Shown: positions 24,145 to 31,244 of the stretch, piece after piece
Numbering within the stretch: position 1 is the first letter of the stretch
How the letters are laid out: each line of letters opens with the position of its first letter
DNA from: Corallococcus sp. CA053C
Lineage (GTDB): Bacteria > Myxococcota > Myxococcia > Myxococcales > Myxococcaceae
Direction of reading: 5' to 3'
Assembly (NCBI RefSeq): GCF_003611675.1
Contig: NZ_RAWA01000043.1
Span: 1 to 38,527, forward strand
Length of the DNA stretch: 38,527 nt
The notes under the pieces: model-generated
Told to the model about the DNA's origin: nothing
Databases searched by the model: none
The model's input: only the letters and a program-made list of their open reading frames with translations
Made by a program: the position numbers and the translations under genes

Positions 24145-25314
24145 ATGCCTCCGTATATCGTTCAACCGGCGGACACGTTGAATGGCATCGCCGCGAAGAA
24201 GCTGGGCAACGCGAACCGCTGGCCGGAAATCGCCAGGCTGAACAAGCTCGCCAATCCCAACCTCCTGCTGGTGGGCCAGCGACTCGAATTGCCGGGCACG
24301 CAGGCGGTCCACCCCTCCTTCGTCCTGAAGCCGGCTCCGACTCCCTGGTCGAACCTGTCCACGCTGAACGAGCTCTGGGATGGTGGACCGGGAGAGCGAG
24401 CGTTCCTGGCCACGACGCAGGCCCAGCACGCCCAGGAGCCCGCGACCTTCGCGTGGGCGCGGGGTTCGCTCTTCGTCGTGTTCTCGCAGCTGTCGGAGAC
24501 GGGGAAGCTCATCCGGAAGGTCGCGGTGGTGCCCACGGACTTCTCGCTCCTGCCCGCGAACCTGCTGGGGAAGATCACTCCCGCCGAGCATGCGATGGCC
24601 TTGAACCCCCTGGGCAGCCAGTTCCTGTCGGCGAGCCAGAAGGTGTTTGGAGCGCCCTCCATCAACGGCACGCCGCTGCTGATCGACATCGCCAAGGCCG
24701 AAGCGGCGGGGGCGCGGATCATCCCAATCGAGCAACTGGTGGCGGAGCTCAAGCAGTTCGCGGCGCAGAACGCGGGCGCGCAGACCCGCGTGAACAAGCT
24801 CATCGACATCATCCAGACCGTCGAAGGGGAGGTGCTGATCGAAGGAAGGGTGTCGGGCAAGGCGGTCAGCAAGCTCCCGGCCCCGCATGTCGCGTACGTC
24901 CGCGCGGCGGAAGACCTCTGGAAGCAGTTCGCCGCCAAGAAGCTCACGAAGCCGCAGCTGGAAGCAGCGCTCAAGGAGCTTGAAGTTGCGTTCGGCAAGG
25001 CCAAGGCCATCGGCAGACTGGGGAAGGCGTTGACGGTCGTGGGGGTCATCTTCACGGTCAAGGACGTCGCGGACGCCACCCAGCGCTCCATCCATCAGAA
25101 GTCGTACAAGCCCCTCGCGGCCGAATCCATCCGACAGGTCGGCGGCTGGGGAGGCGCCATCGCGGGAGGAAAGCTCGGGTTCGGGGTCGGCGCCTTGTTT
25201 GGCATTGAGACGGGCCCCGGCGCGCTCATCACGGGCGCGATCGGCGCCATCATCGTCGGCGGCGCGGCCTATTACGGCTGTGACCTTCTCGCGGATCAGC
25301 TCTCCCCCAATTGA
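24145..25314 (+). CDS. LysM protein with a glycine-zipper C-terminus, candidate secreted effector
   Basis: 389 residues. A LysM domain lies at residues about 3-50 (Y-I-V-Q-P-A-D-T-L-N-G-I-A, N-P-N-L-L-L-V-G-Q-R-L-E-L-P). There is no signal peptide before it, so export would need a dedicated secretion system. The middle is helical. The last 100 residues contain a hydrophobic helix (L-T-V-V-G-V-I-F-T-V) and then Gly-rich hydrophobic segments (G-G-W-G-G-A-I-A-G-G, G-A-I-G-A-I-I-V-G-G-A-A), the pattern of pore-forming tails on many polymorphic toxins. The following 71-residue gene overlaps the stop by one base. Alternative: an ordinary peptidoglycan-associated membrane protein. Confidence 0.72.
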   Translation: MPPYIVQPADTLNGIAAKKLGNANRWPEIARLNKLANPNLLLVGQRLELPGTQAVHPSFVLKPAPTPWSNLSTLNELWDGGPGERAFLATTQAQHAQEPATFAWARGSLFVVFSQLSETGKLIRKVAVVPTDFSLLPANLLGKITPAEHAMALNPLGSQFLSASQKVFGAPSINGTPLLIDIAKAEAAGARIIPIEQLVAELKQFAAQNAGAQTRVNKLIDIIQTVEGEVLIEGRVSGKAVSKLPAPHVAYVRAAEDLWKQFAAKKLTKPQLEAALKELEVAFGKAKAIGRLGKALTVVGVIFTVKDVADATQRSIHQKSYKPLAAESIRQVGGWGGAIAGGKLGFGVGALFGIETGPGALITGAIGAIIVGGAAYYGCDLLADQLSPN

Positions 25315-25529
25315 TGACCCCCATGAACCCTCAGCCGCCCTGGATCGAGTACCCCGACGCGGAGCCCTGGTGGGGCGGTTGGCGTCAGGGCACCAGTGAA
25401 GCCTGGCTGCTGCGAACCTGGCTGCCCTTCTGGCAGGCGCTGAATGAGACAGCGAAAGCGGAGTACCTCCAGCGCTGGCCGCCGCCCACGGAGGACTGGC
25501 GGATCCAGGTCACGGTCTACTGGAAGTGA
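25314..25529 (+). CDS. 71-residue Trp-rich protein coupled to the LysM gene, possible immunity partner
   Basis: The ATG overlaps the LysM gene's stop (TGATG), a strong sign of coupled translation. The product has about nine Trp in 71 residues (P-P-W, P-W-W, G-G-W, E-A-W, F-W, R-W, D-W, Y-W) and ends D-W-R-I-Q-V-T-V-Y-W-K. There is no signal peptide or membrane helix. Position, size and coupling are those of an immunity gene, but no family is recognised. A second in-frame ATG is at 25323. Confidence 0.72.
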   Translation: MTPMNPQPPWIEYPDAEPWWGGWRQGTSEAWLLRTWLPFWQALNETAKAEYLQRWPPPTEDWRIQVTVYWK

Positions 25530-25538
25530 CCCGCCCGT

Positions 25539-25567
25539 TTGCCGTCGCGCGCCGGGCGCGGTAGCAC
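25539..25567 (+). promoter_or_regulatory. promoter giving a likely leaderless mRNA for the GT4 gene
   Basis: TTGCCG (25539-25544), 17-base spacer, TAGCAC (25562-25567), then exactly 7 bases to the GTG at 25575, with no Shine-Dalgarno. The -35 hexamer and the 7-base gap are the same as at the regulator gene at 23248. Confidence 0.38.
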
Positions 25568-25574
25568 CGGCTCC

Positions 25575-26786
25575 GTGGCCTCTTCCGGAATCATCTACGC
25601 GTCCTTCGACCGCTTCCCCGCTCCCAAGGGCGCGGCCGTCCACATCCGAGCCTTCGTCGAAGCCCTGGGTGCCGCCTTCGGTCCCGTGGACCTCGTGGCC
25701 ATCGGAGATGCGCCCGGCATCCCCACGCCGGCCCTGAGCGACGCCGTCACCTACCACCCGCTGGGCGCGAGGGGGAAAGACCTGGTGGCGCAGGCGCTGA
25801 CGTTCCGAGCACACCTGGGCGCGTGGTGGCACGGCCGACCGCGAGCGAAGGTGGTGCACGTGCGCTCCATCTTCGAGGGCTACCCCATCGCCCAGCGCAA
25901 GGCGTCGCTCACCGACGCGCTGGTGTACGAGGTGAACGGGCTGCCCTCCATCGAGCTCAAGTACCACCACCCGGACGTCGCGGACGACGCGGAGCTGATG
26001 CGCAAGCTCGTCACGCAGGAGGACGTCTGCCTCCAGGCCGCGGACCTGCTCGTCACGCCCAGCGCGGTGACGGCCGAGTACCTTGTGTCCCGAGGCGCGG
26101 ACCCCAAGCGCCTGCGAGTCATCCCCAACGGCGTGGACCTGAACGTGTTCCGCTACGCGCCCCCGAGAGCGCCTGAGCCCGGCCGGCCCCTGCGCCTGCT
26201 CTACAGCGGCACGATGACGTCGTGGCAGGGCGTGCACCACGCGCTGGACGCCTGCCGGCTGCTGCTGCGCGACCTGCCCGTGGTGCTCACGCTGGTGGGC
26301 CCGTTGCGCAAGCACGCGCGCCGCGCGCTCCTGGACCGCTGCGGCGACCTCCTCCTCCAGGGTGCGGTGGAGCTGCTAGAGCCCCTGCCGCAGGAGGAGC
26401 TGGGCCGGCTGCACCACGCCTGCGACGTGGTGTTGGTGCCGCTGCCGGTGAACGACCGCAACTGCCTCCAGGGTTGCTGTCCCCTGAAGCTGCTGGAGGC
26501 CATGGCCACCGGCACGCCCGTGGTGGCCAGCGACCTGCCCGTGGTGCGAGCCCTGGCGGAAGACACGGAAGTGCTCCGGGTCCGTCCAGGCTCCGCCAAG
26601 GCCATCGCGGAAGCCGTGAAGGCCCTCCTCGCCAATCCCATCCAAGGCGCCGCGCTGAGCGCCGCGGCCCGAGCCCGCGTGGAGCGAGACTTCCCCTGGG
26701 GTCGCGCGCAGCAAGCGTTGGTCAACGCCTACGCGGACGACCTGGGAATCGTGCGCGCCAACACCGCAGCCTCCGCGTCCGCCTGA
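25575..26786 (+). CDS. GT4-family glycosyltransferase
   Basis: 403 residues, cytoplasmic GT-B fold. P-A-P-K-G-A-A-V-H-I near residue 15 forms the acceptor-side loop; the donor domain shows V-I-P-N-G-V-D, L-L-Y-S-G-T-M and the E-x7-E-type region C-P-L-K-L-L-E-A-M-A-T-G-T-P-V-V-A-S. Such enzymes add sugars to surface polysaccharide or glycolipid. The last 20 codons are unusual: read on the other strand they match the C-terminus and stop of the second GT4 gene (27303-28496), so this tail comes from an antisense gene fragment. GTG start; see the promoter entry. Confidence 0.9.
   Translation: MASSGIIYASFDRFPAPKGAAVHIRAFVEALGAAFGPVDLVAIGDAPGIPTPALSDAVTYHPLGARGKDLVAQALTFRAHLGAWWHGRPRAKVVHVRSIFEGYPIAQRKASLTDALVYEVNGLPSIELKYHHPDVADDAELMRKLVTQEDVCLQAADLLVTPSAVTAEYLVSRGADPKRLRVIPNGVDLNVFRYAPPRAPEPGRPLRLLYSGTMTSWQGVHHALDACRLLLRDLPVVLTLVGPLRKHARRALLDRCGDLLLQGAVELLEPLPQEELGRLHHACDVVLVPLPVNDRNCLQGCCPLKLLEAMATGTPVVASDLPVVRALAEDTEVLRVRPGSAKAIAEAVKALLANPIQGAALSAAARARVERDFPWGRAQQALVNAYADDLGIVRANTAASASA
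26727..26785. repeat. direct repeat copy 1: antisense remnant of a GT4 gene end
   Basis: 59 bp, closely similar to 27301-27371 in the same orientation apart from a 12-bp gap in this copy. On the minus strand it encodes A-D-A-E-A-A-V-L-A-R-T-I-P-R-S-S-A and a TAG stop, as does copy 2. Here it forms the end of the plus-strand GT4 gene. Confidence 0.75.
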
Positions 26787-26805
26787 CGGCTCGCACTGCC
26801 TCTCC

Positions 26806-27207
26806 CTAACGGGTCGGCGGCACAGCCTTGGGCTCCTCGCGTTCCGCCTCGCGCGGCTCGGACGTCGCCATCGGATCGCCCTGCCAGGGCCAGCGCCCAT
26901 CCAGCTCCACCGCCAGCGTGAAGCTGAGGAAGGTCCGGATGAGGACGATGAGCCCGAGCACGAGCACCTGGCCCAGGGTGGGAGCCTCGGCGACGGTGCG
27001 GATGATGTCCGCCGCCACGAGCAGCTCCAGTCCCAGCAGGATGGCGGCCCCCAGGCTCTGCCGGAGCTTGCGGTAGGTGTGACGGGCGGACCGCCCCCGG
27101 TGCACGGCGACGTTCACCGCGGCGAGCAGTGAGCCCAGCACCATCGCGCCCACACCTGCCACCTCGAAGCATCGCGCCGCGAGCCGCACGAGCTCGACGA
27201 ACTCCAT
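26806..27207 (-). CDS. DUF1622 membrane protein
   Basis: 133 residues with three transmembrane helices (about 15-36, 50-70, 78-98) and the layout of the DUF1622 family: F-E-V-A-G-V-G-A-M-V-L-G, R-x-x-L-G-A-A-I-L-L-G-L-E-L-L-V-A-A-D-I-I and L-I-V-L-I-R-T-F-L-S-F-T-L-A-V-E-L-D-G-R. The function of this family is unknown. The tail is Glu/Pro-rich and cytoplasmic. It lies between the two GT4 genes, inside the interval marked by the direct repeats. Its stop is 19 bp from the convergent GT4 stop. Confidence 0.88.
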   Translation of the reverse strand: MEFVELVRLAARCFEVAGVGAMVLGSLLAAVNVAVHRGRSARHTYRKLRQSLGAAILLGLELLVAADIIRTVAEAPTLGQVLVLGLIVLIRTFLSFTLAVELDGRWPWQGDPMATSEPREAEREEPKAVPPTR

Positions 27208-27300
27208 GGTGCACCCCTTGGGCAGAGGATGCCCCTGCGAGCGGCCGGGGTCTCGTACCGCGACGCAGGGAGTGCGTCATTGAACAGCGTCCGGGTGGAC

Positions 27301-27371
27301 GCCTACGCAGGCGACCCCGGAATCGCGCGCGCCAGCACCCGCTTCAACACCGCGGCCTCCGCGTCCGCCTG
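27301..27371. repeat. direct repeat copy 2: 3' end of the minus-strand GT4 gene
   Basis: 71 bp that carry the last codons and TAG stop of the GT4 gene at 27303-28496. Copy 1 at 26727-26785 lacks the 12 bp at about 27340-27351. The two copies are 574 bp apart and flank the DUF1622 gene. Confidence 0.75.
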
Positions 27372-28496
27372 GAACCGCGCCTCGATGCACGCGCGCGCCG
27401 CCTGCCCCATCGCCGCGCGCTCCTGCTCCGGCAGGCCCAGCACGTCCAGACACGCCTGCCCCAGGTGATTCAAGAGCGCCTTGGGCACGAGGAAGCCGTT
27501 CTTCCCGCTGTCCACCGCCTCCGGAATCCCCCCGGCATCACTCGCGATGACCGGCCGCGCGCACGCCATCGCCTCCAGCAACGCATTGGGCATGCCCTCC
27601 CACAGGGACGGCTGGAGATACACATCACACAGGCGCAGGTGCTCCGCGATGAGCGCGGGCGAATCCAGCGCGCCAGAGACGACGATGCGGGCCGCATCCT
27701 CGGGGTGCTCCGAACGGTAGGCGACCAGGTGCTCGGCGTCCCGGGCGCGCACCTCTCCAATCACAAGCAGGCAGGCCGGCCGCACACGCCGCACCTCGGT
27801 GAGCGCGGAGAGCAGGAACGGCAACCCCTTCTTGTGGCGCAGCTCCCCGGAGAAGCCGAGCACCGCCTCGTTGGGTGAGATGCCCAGTCGCTCGCGCAGG
27901 GACGCATCCGCGGGGCCCGGGGAGAACAGCGCCGTGTCCACCGCGTTGGGGATGACCTCCACGCCAGGGTCCCGGCCCAGCAGCAACGCCATCTTCCGGC
28001 CCAGGTCCCCCGACGCGGCGGTGAGCACGTCCGCCCGCTGGAGCGTCCAGAGCAGGCGAGCGAAGTCCCCCGGAGGGAACATCAGCTGATCCACGTCATT
28101 GCCCCGCGCACTGAGCACGGACGGCAGGCCCGCGCCCTGCGCGAACACCACCGCGAGGAACCCCGGCGGATACAGGTAGTGCCCCCAGACCAGGTCATAC
28201 TTCCGCCGCGCGTGCAGGTAGCCGAGCACATCGAGCGTGTGCTGCATGGACAGGTCCGCGCTGCCGAACAACCCCAGCCGGTGCAGCGTGACGCCCTTCG
28301 CGAACGGCGACACCTCGCCCGCGTCCTCCACCGTCTCCAACGCCCCCGGCGACGCCGTGCGCGTCCACGCCACCACGTCCACGCGTGCGCCCAGCCGCAC
28401 GAGCGAGCCCGCGGTGCGCGCGCCGCTGCGTGCCAGCCCTCCGATATCGGGAGGAAAGCGCTCGGCGAGGAGGAGGACGCGGGGACCGGAAGCCAT
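27303..28496 (-). CDS. GT4-family glycosyltransferase
   Basis: 397 residues, GT-B fold. The N-terminus has F-P-P-D-I-G-G-L-A-R-S-G, the typical GT4 acceptor loop; the donor domain has V-I-P-N-A-V-D, G-F-S-G-E-L-R-H-K-K-G and P-S-L-W-E-G-M-P-N-A-L-L-E-A-M-A, the E-x7-E motif region. Intact. It likely builds a surface polysaccharide with the other GT4 at 25575-26786. ATG 28496 starts M-A-S-G-P-R-V. The upstream decayed flippase on the opposite strand suggests this was once a fuller polysaccharide locus. Confidence 0.9.
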   Translation of the reverse strand: MASGPRVLLLAERFPPDIGGLARSGARTAGSLVRLGARVDVVAWTRTASPGALETVEDAGEVSPFAKGVTLHRLGLFGSADLSMQHTLDVLGYLHARRKYDLVWGHYLYPPGFLAVVFAQGAGLPSVLSARGNDVDQLMFPPGDFARLLWTLQRADVLTAASGDLGRKMALLLGRDPGVEVIPNAVDTALFSPGPADASLRERLGISPNEAVLGFSGELRHKKGLPFLLSALTEVRRVRPACLLVIGEVRARDAEHLVAYRSEHPEDAARIVVSGALDSPALIAEHLRLCDVYLQPSLWEGMPNALLEAMACARPVIASDAGGIPEAVDSGKNGFLVPKALLNHLGQACLDVLGLPEQERAAMGQAARACIEARFQADAEAAVLKRVLARAIPGSPA

Positions 28497-28503
28497 GGCC
28501 GAA

Positions 28504-28530
28504 ATCCTAGCCACCCCGGCCCTGCTGCAA
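28504..28530 (-). promoter_or_regulatory. possible promoter of the minus-strand GT4 gene
   Basis: Minus strand: TTGCAG (28530-28525), 15-base spacer (short), TAGGAT (28509-28504), then 7 bases to the ATG. The AGGA inside the -10 could instead be read as a Shine-Dalgarno 8 to 9 bases from the ATG, so the leaderless reading is uncertain here. Confidence 0.3.
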
Positions 28531-28540
28531 CGCCCAATTC

Positions 28541-28830
28541 ATGATGCAACCCACCACCACCACGGGTTTGAGGGGTCTCCTCGCCTCCCTGTGGCTGGCC
28601 GTGCTCACGCGCTTCCAGCTCCTGAAGCTGTCCGGCGGCGCCATCCTCCAATCCCTGCTCACCTCGTCTTCTCCTGGGGACTTCAGCTGCCCCTCGCCTG
28701 GCTCCTCTCCCATCCGCTGGCGTGGGGACCCACCGGAGTGTTCGTGGCCATCGCTGTCACGTACGGCGCGCTGGGGCTGGCGAGCGCGGCCCTCTTCCGG
28801 CGCGGGCAGTGGAAGCTGCGGCACGTTTGA
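28541..28830 (+). pseudogene. remnant of a MATE-type transporter or flippase
   Basis: Two coding-like pieces in different frames. From ATG 28541 there is a strong third-position G/C bias and L-L-K-L-S-G-G-A-I-L-Q-S-L-L, a plausible transporter segment. From about 28660 another frame reads V-F-S-W-G-L-Q-L-P-L-A-W-L-L, W-G-P-T-G-V-F-V-A-I-A-V and A-L-F-R-R-G-Q-W-K to TGA 28830, the typical end of a MATE-family protein. The middle of the gene is missing and the frames do not join, so it is a deletion remnant. The rest of the 28497-29036 interval holds no gene I can support; a 6-bp stem GGACAG/CTGTCC lies at 28848-28865. Confidence 0.6.
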
Positions 28831-29036
28831 TGAAGCACGCCGCCAACGGACAGTCGACCCTGTCCAGAGGCTGAGTTGAAAGCGCCCGCCCGTATGCCGA
28901 CTTTCCCGGCTCTCTCGCAGCATGTGGGCGCATCCATCGCGCCTTCGGACGCGGGCGCTCCCGACATCCCGGAGTCGCCTCCTTCGCGTCGCTGCGAGCC
29001 ACGGGGTGGAACAGTCGACGGGAAGGGTCTGAAGAC

Positions 29037-29120
29037 ATGGCGGGCAGCGAACGGCTGGGCGTGGCGATGGTGGGCTTGGGCGGGGCGGTGGCGACGCCCC
29101 CGGAACGCCTCAGGGGCTGA
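29037..29120 (+). pseudogene. 27-codon ORF with an inositol-phosphate-synthase-like N-terminus
   Basis: Starts after GGAAGGG with an ATG and reads R-L-G-V-A-M-V-G-L-G-G-A-V-A-T, a Rossmann nucleotide-binding start of the kind that opens some bacterial myo-inositol-1-phosphate synthases, then jumps to P-P-E-R-L-R-G and a TGA just 2 bases before the next ATG. The likely reading is a deletion scar that fused the first codons of a synthase gene to the last codons of an operon gene. The alternative is a short leader peptide. The family call rests on about 15 residues. Confidence 0.4.
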
Positions 29121-29122
29121 CC

Positions 29123-29398
29123 ATGAACACACCCACGCGTGACACGACGGCGGCCTCGGGCCGCCTGGCGGAGCTCCGCCCACTGCTGTCGGAGCTGATG
29201 GACCTCAAGCAGCTCCGCACCCCGGATCATCCGGACGGCCTGGCCGCGCACGGCTTCCGTCGCGCCTGGGGAGCGCTGGCCTCGGGCGTGGACCCCGCCA
29301 CGGTGGCGCTCCAGGAGACGGCGCGCGCGGTGGCGGCGGTGCGGCCGGCGCGCGGACCGCAGGACCTTCCGGAGGGGGATGGACCATGTTCGGTGTGA
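29123..29398 (+). CDS. 91-residue orphan protein, first complete gene of the YcaO operon
   Basis: No signal peptide or membrane helix. Helix-rich, with R-L-A-E-L-R-P-L-L-S-E-L-M-D-L-K-Q-L-R and A-H-G-F-R-R-A-W-G-A-L-A. AGGGG lies 7 bases before the ATG. Its end overlaps the dehydrogenase gene by 13 bp. I cannot name a family. In this operon it could be a partner or carrier for the YcaO enzyme, or a shortened remnant of a longer protein; there is no Cys/Ser/Thr-rich core that would mark a classical RiPP precursor, only one Cys near the C-terminus. Confidence 0.62.
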   Translation: MNTPTRDTTAASGRLAELRPLLSELMDLKQLRTPDHPDGLAAHGFRRAWGALASGVDPATVALQETARAVAAVRPARGPQDLPEGDGPCSV

Positions 29399-30420
29399 AG
29401 TCAGACGCCCGCAAGCTGGGCTGGGCCGTGGTGGGGTGCGGTGGGGTGGCGCGGGACTACGTCATCCCGGCGCTCGAGGGTTCGACCAACGCCAGACTTG
29501 TCGCCATCTGTGACGCGGACGCGGAGGCGTTGATCCGCAGCCCGGCGGACGACGTCGCCCGGTACACCGCGCTGTCCGGGGTGCTGGCGGACAAGGACGT
29601 GGAGGCCGTCTACATCGCCACGCCCAACCACCTGCACGCGGCGATGACGGAGGCGTGCGCGGCGGCCGGCAAGCACGTGCTGTGTGAGAAGCCCATGGCC
29701 CTCACGCCGCAGGACGCGCTGCGCATGGTGTCGGCGTGTCAGCGCGCGGGCGTGCACTACGCCACCGCGTTCGACCAGCGGCACCACGCGGCGCACCGCA
29801 GGCTGCGCACGCTGGTGAAGGAGGGCGCGCTGGGCACCATCACCCAGGCGCGCATCCACTACGCCTGCTGGCTGCCGGCGGACTGGGCGCCCCGTAACTG
29901 GCGCATCGACCCGGAGCAGGCCGGTGGCGGCGCGATGATCGACCTGGCGCCGCACGGCCTGGACCTCCTGGAGGTGCTCCTGGGGGACGAATGGCAGACG
30001 CTCACCGCCCTGTTGCAGCGGCGCGTGCACGACTACGCGGTGGACGACGGCGCGGTGCTGATGGGCCAGTTCAAGAGCGGCGCGCTGGGGCTGTTGCAGG
30101 TGGCCTACAACTGCCCGGACGCGTACCCCCGGCGCACGCTGGAGCTCATCGGCACCCGGGCGCGAGCGCTCGCGTACAACACGATGGGCCAGACGCCCGG
30201 CGGCGCGCTGTCGCTCACCGACGCGAGGACGGGCGAGGAGAAGTGGCTGCACCTCTGGCCGGAGGAGGACCGCAGCCCGTTCCTCAACCAGGTGGAGTCC
30301 TTCAGCACCTGCGTGCTGGAGGACCGGCCGCAGCCCTTCGCGCCGGAGCGGGACGTGCGGCTCGTGGGGCTGCTGACCCAGGCGACGCATGCCGGAAGGG
30401 CGTTCCCGCCATGCCATTGA
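29386..30420 (+). CDS. Gfo/Idh/MocA-family NAD(P)-dependent dehydrogenase
   Basis: 344 residues, standard length. The Rossmann motif is V-V-G-C-G-G-V-A near residue 14; the signature Lys is in C-E-K-P-M-A-L near residue 103; the substrate-side G-G-G-A-M-I-D-L-A-P-H-G-L-D motif supplies the D and H of the catalytic pocket (about residues 181-194). Such enzymes oxidise or reduce a hydroxyl on a sugar, cyclitol or related compound. GGAGGGGG sits 7 bases before the ATG. It overlaps the 91-residue gene by 13 bp and the MBL gene by 10 bp, so it is cotranslated with both. Confidence 0.92.
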   Translation: MFGVKSDARKLGWAVVGCGGVARDYVIPALEGSTNARLVAICDADAEALIRSPADDVARYTALSGVLADKDVEAVYIATPNHLHAAMTEACAAAGKHVLCEKPMALTPQDALRMVSACQRAGVHYATAFDQRHHAAHRRLRTLVKEGALGTITQARIHYACWLPADWAPRNWRIDPEQAGGGAMIDLAPHGLDLLEVLLGDEWQTLTALLQRRVHDYAVDDGAVLMGQFKSGALGLLQVAYNCPDAYPRRTLELIGTRARALAYNTMGQTPGGALSLTDARTGEEKWLHLWPEEDRSPFLNQVESFSTCVLEDRPQPFAPERDVRLVGLLTQATHAGRAFPPCH

Positions 30421-31244
30421 TCCGCTACGCCTGCACCCACTGCGGCACGTGGCAGCCGGGCTTCCCGCACACGCCGCCCACGGGCTGTCCCACCTGCCTG
30501 GACGTGCGCAACGCGCTGCCCTTCGACGGCTGGGAGTTCCAGTCGGCGGGCCAGATGTCGGAGCGGTTGACGACGCACTGGGAGGAGGCGCTCCCCGGCG
30601 TCTGGGGCTTCTGCTGCACGCCGTCCTTCGGCCTGGGCTCCACCGGGTGGCTCCTGCGCAGGCCCGAGGGCAACGTCGCGTTCGAGGGCGCGCCCTGGTA
30701 TTCGCGGTCGGCGCTGGAGGGGCTGGAGGGGCTGGGCGGCATCGAGGTGCTGTCCGCGTCGCACCCGCACGGCTTCGGGGCGCTGTGGCAGCTCCAGGAA
30801 CACTTTGATCCGCTGCTCGTGCTGCACAGGGACGCGGTGCCGTTCAGCAAGGCCTTCCAGGTGCGCTGGCCGGTGGACGACGTGCACGCCTTCGCGCCGG
30901 ACCTGACGCTGCACTGCGTGGGAGGCCACTACGAGGGCCACAGCGTGCTGTACGACGCGCGCACCCGCTCGCTGTTCTGCGGGGACGCGCTGAAGGTGGA
31001 GCTGGACGCCCGGGGCAGGCCCGTGGCGCTGTCGTGTCACAAGGGCTTCCACGCCGGGATTCCGCTGAGCCACGGAGAGCTGCGCCGCTACCGCGCGGTG
31101 TTCGAGCAGCTCCCGTTCGAGAACGTCTTCACCCCCTTCGAGTTCGCCCGCGGCGTCACCCGCGAGCACGCGCTGGCGCTGTTCGACCGGCTGCTCGCGG
31201 GCATGCCGCACACCCGTCCGTTGCCGTTGGAGGAGTTGTCATGA
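30411..31244 (+). CDS. MBL-fold protein with an N-terminal zinc ribbon
   Basis: 277 residues. The N-terminus has a four-Cys ribbon, C8-x-x-C11 and C26-x-x-C29. The metallo-beta-lactamase domain follows with H118-P-H120 (S-H-P-H-G-F), H173 (G-G-H-Y-E-G-H177) and D192 (F-C-G-D). The usual H-x-H-x-D-H is reduced to H-x-H, lacking the second-metal Asp and His, so the site probably binds one metal or has another job; this is a recurring feature of the ribbon-bearing MBL subfamily I recognise. It overlaps the dehydrogenase gene by 10 bp and the YcaO gene by 4 bp. The substrate is unknown; a thioester or lactone hydrolase in the pathway is a guess. Confidence 0.85.
   Translation: MPLIRYACTHCGTWQPGFPHTPPTGCPTCLDVRNALPFDGWEFQSAGQMSERLTTHWEEALPGVWGFCCTPSFGLGSTGWLLRRPEGNVAFEGAPWYSRSALEGLEGLGGIEVLSASHPHGFGALWQLQEHFDPLLVLHRDAVPFSKAFQVRWPVDDVHAFAPDLTLHCVGGHYEGHSVLYDARTRSLFCGDALKVELDARGRPVALSCHKGFHAGIPLSHGELRRYRAVFEQLPFENVFTPFEFARGVTREHALALFDRLLAGMPHTRPLPLEELS

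Noticed and set aside
26729-27280. 183-codon minus-strand frame over the DUF1622 gene
   Set aside because: It shadows the DUF1622 gene. Only its last 17 codons are of interest, because they match the GT4 end, and they are reported as a repeat.
28876-29142. 88-codon plus-strand frame between the flippase remnant and the YcaO operon
   Set aside because: Its Trp/Arg-rich end overlaps the better-supported scar in another frame, and nothing in it resembles a protein family.
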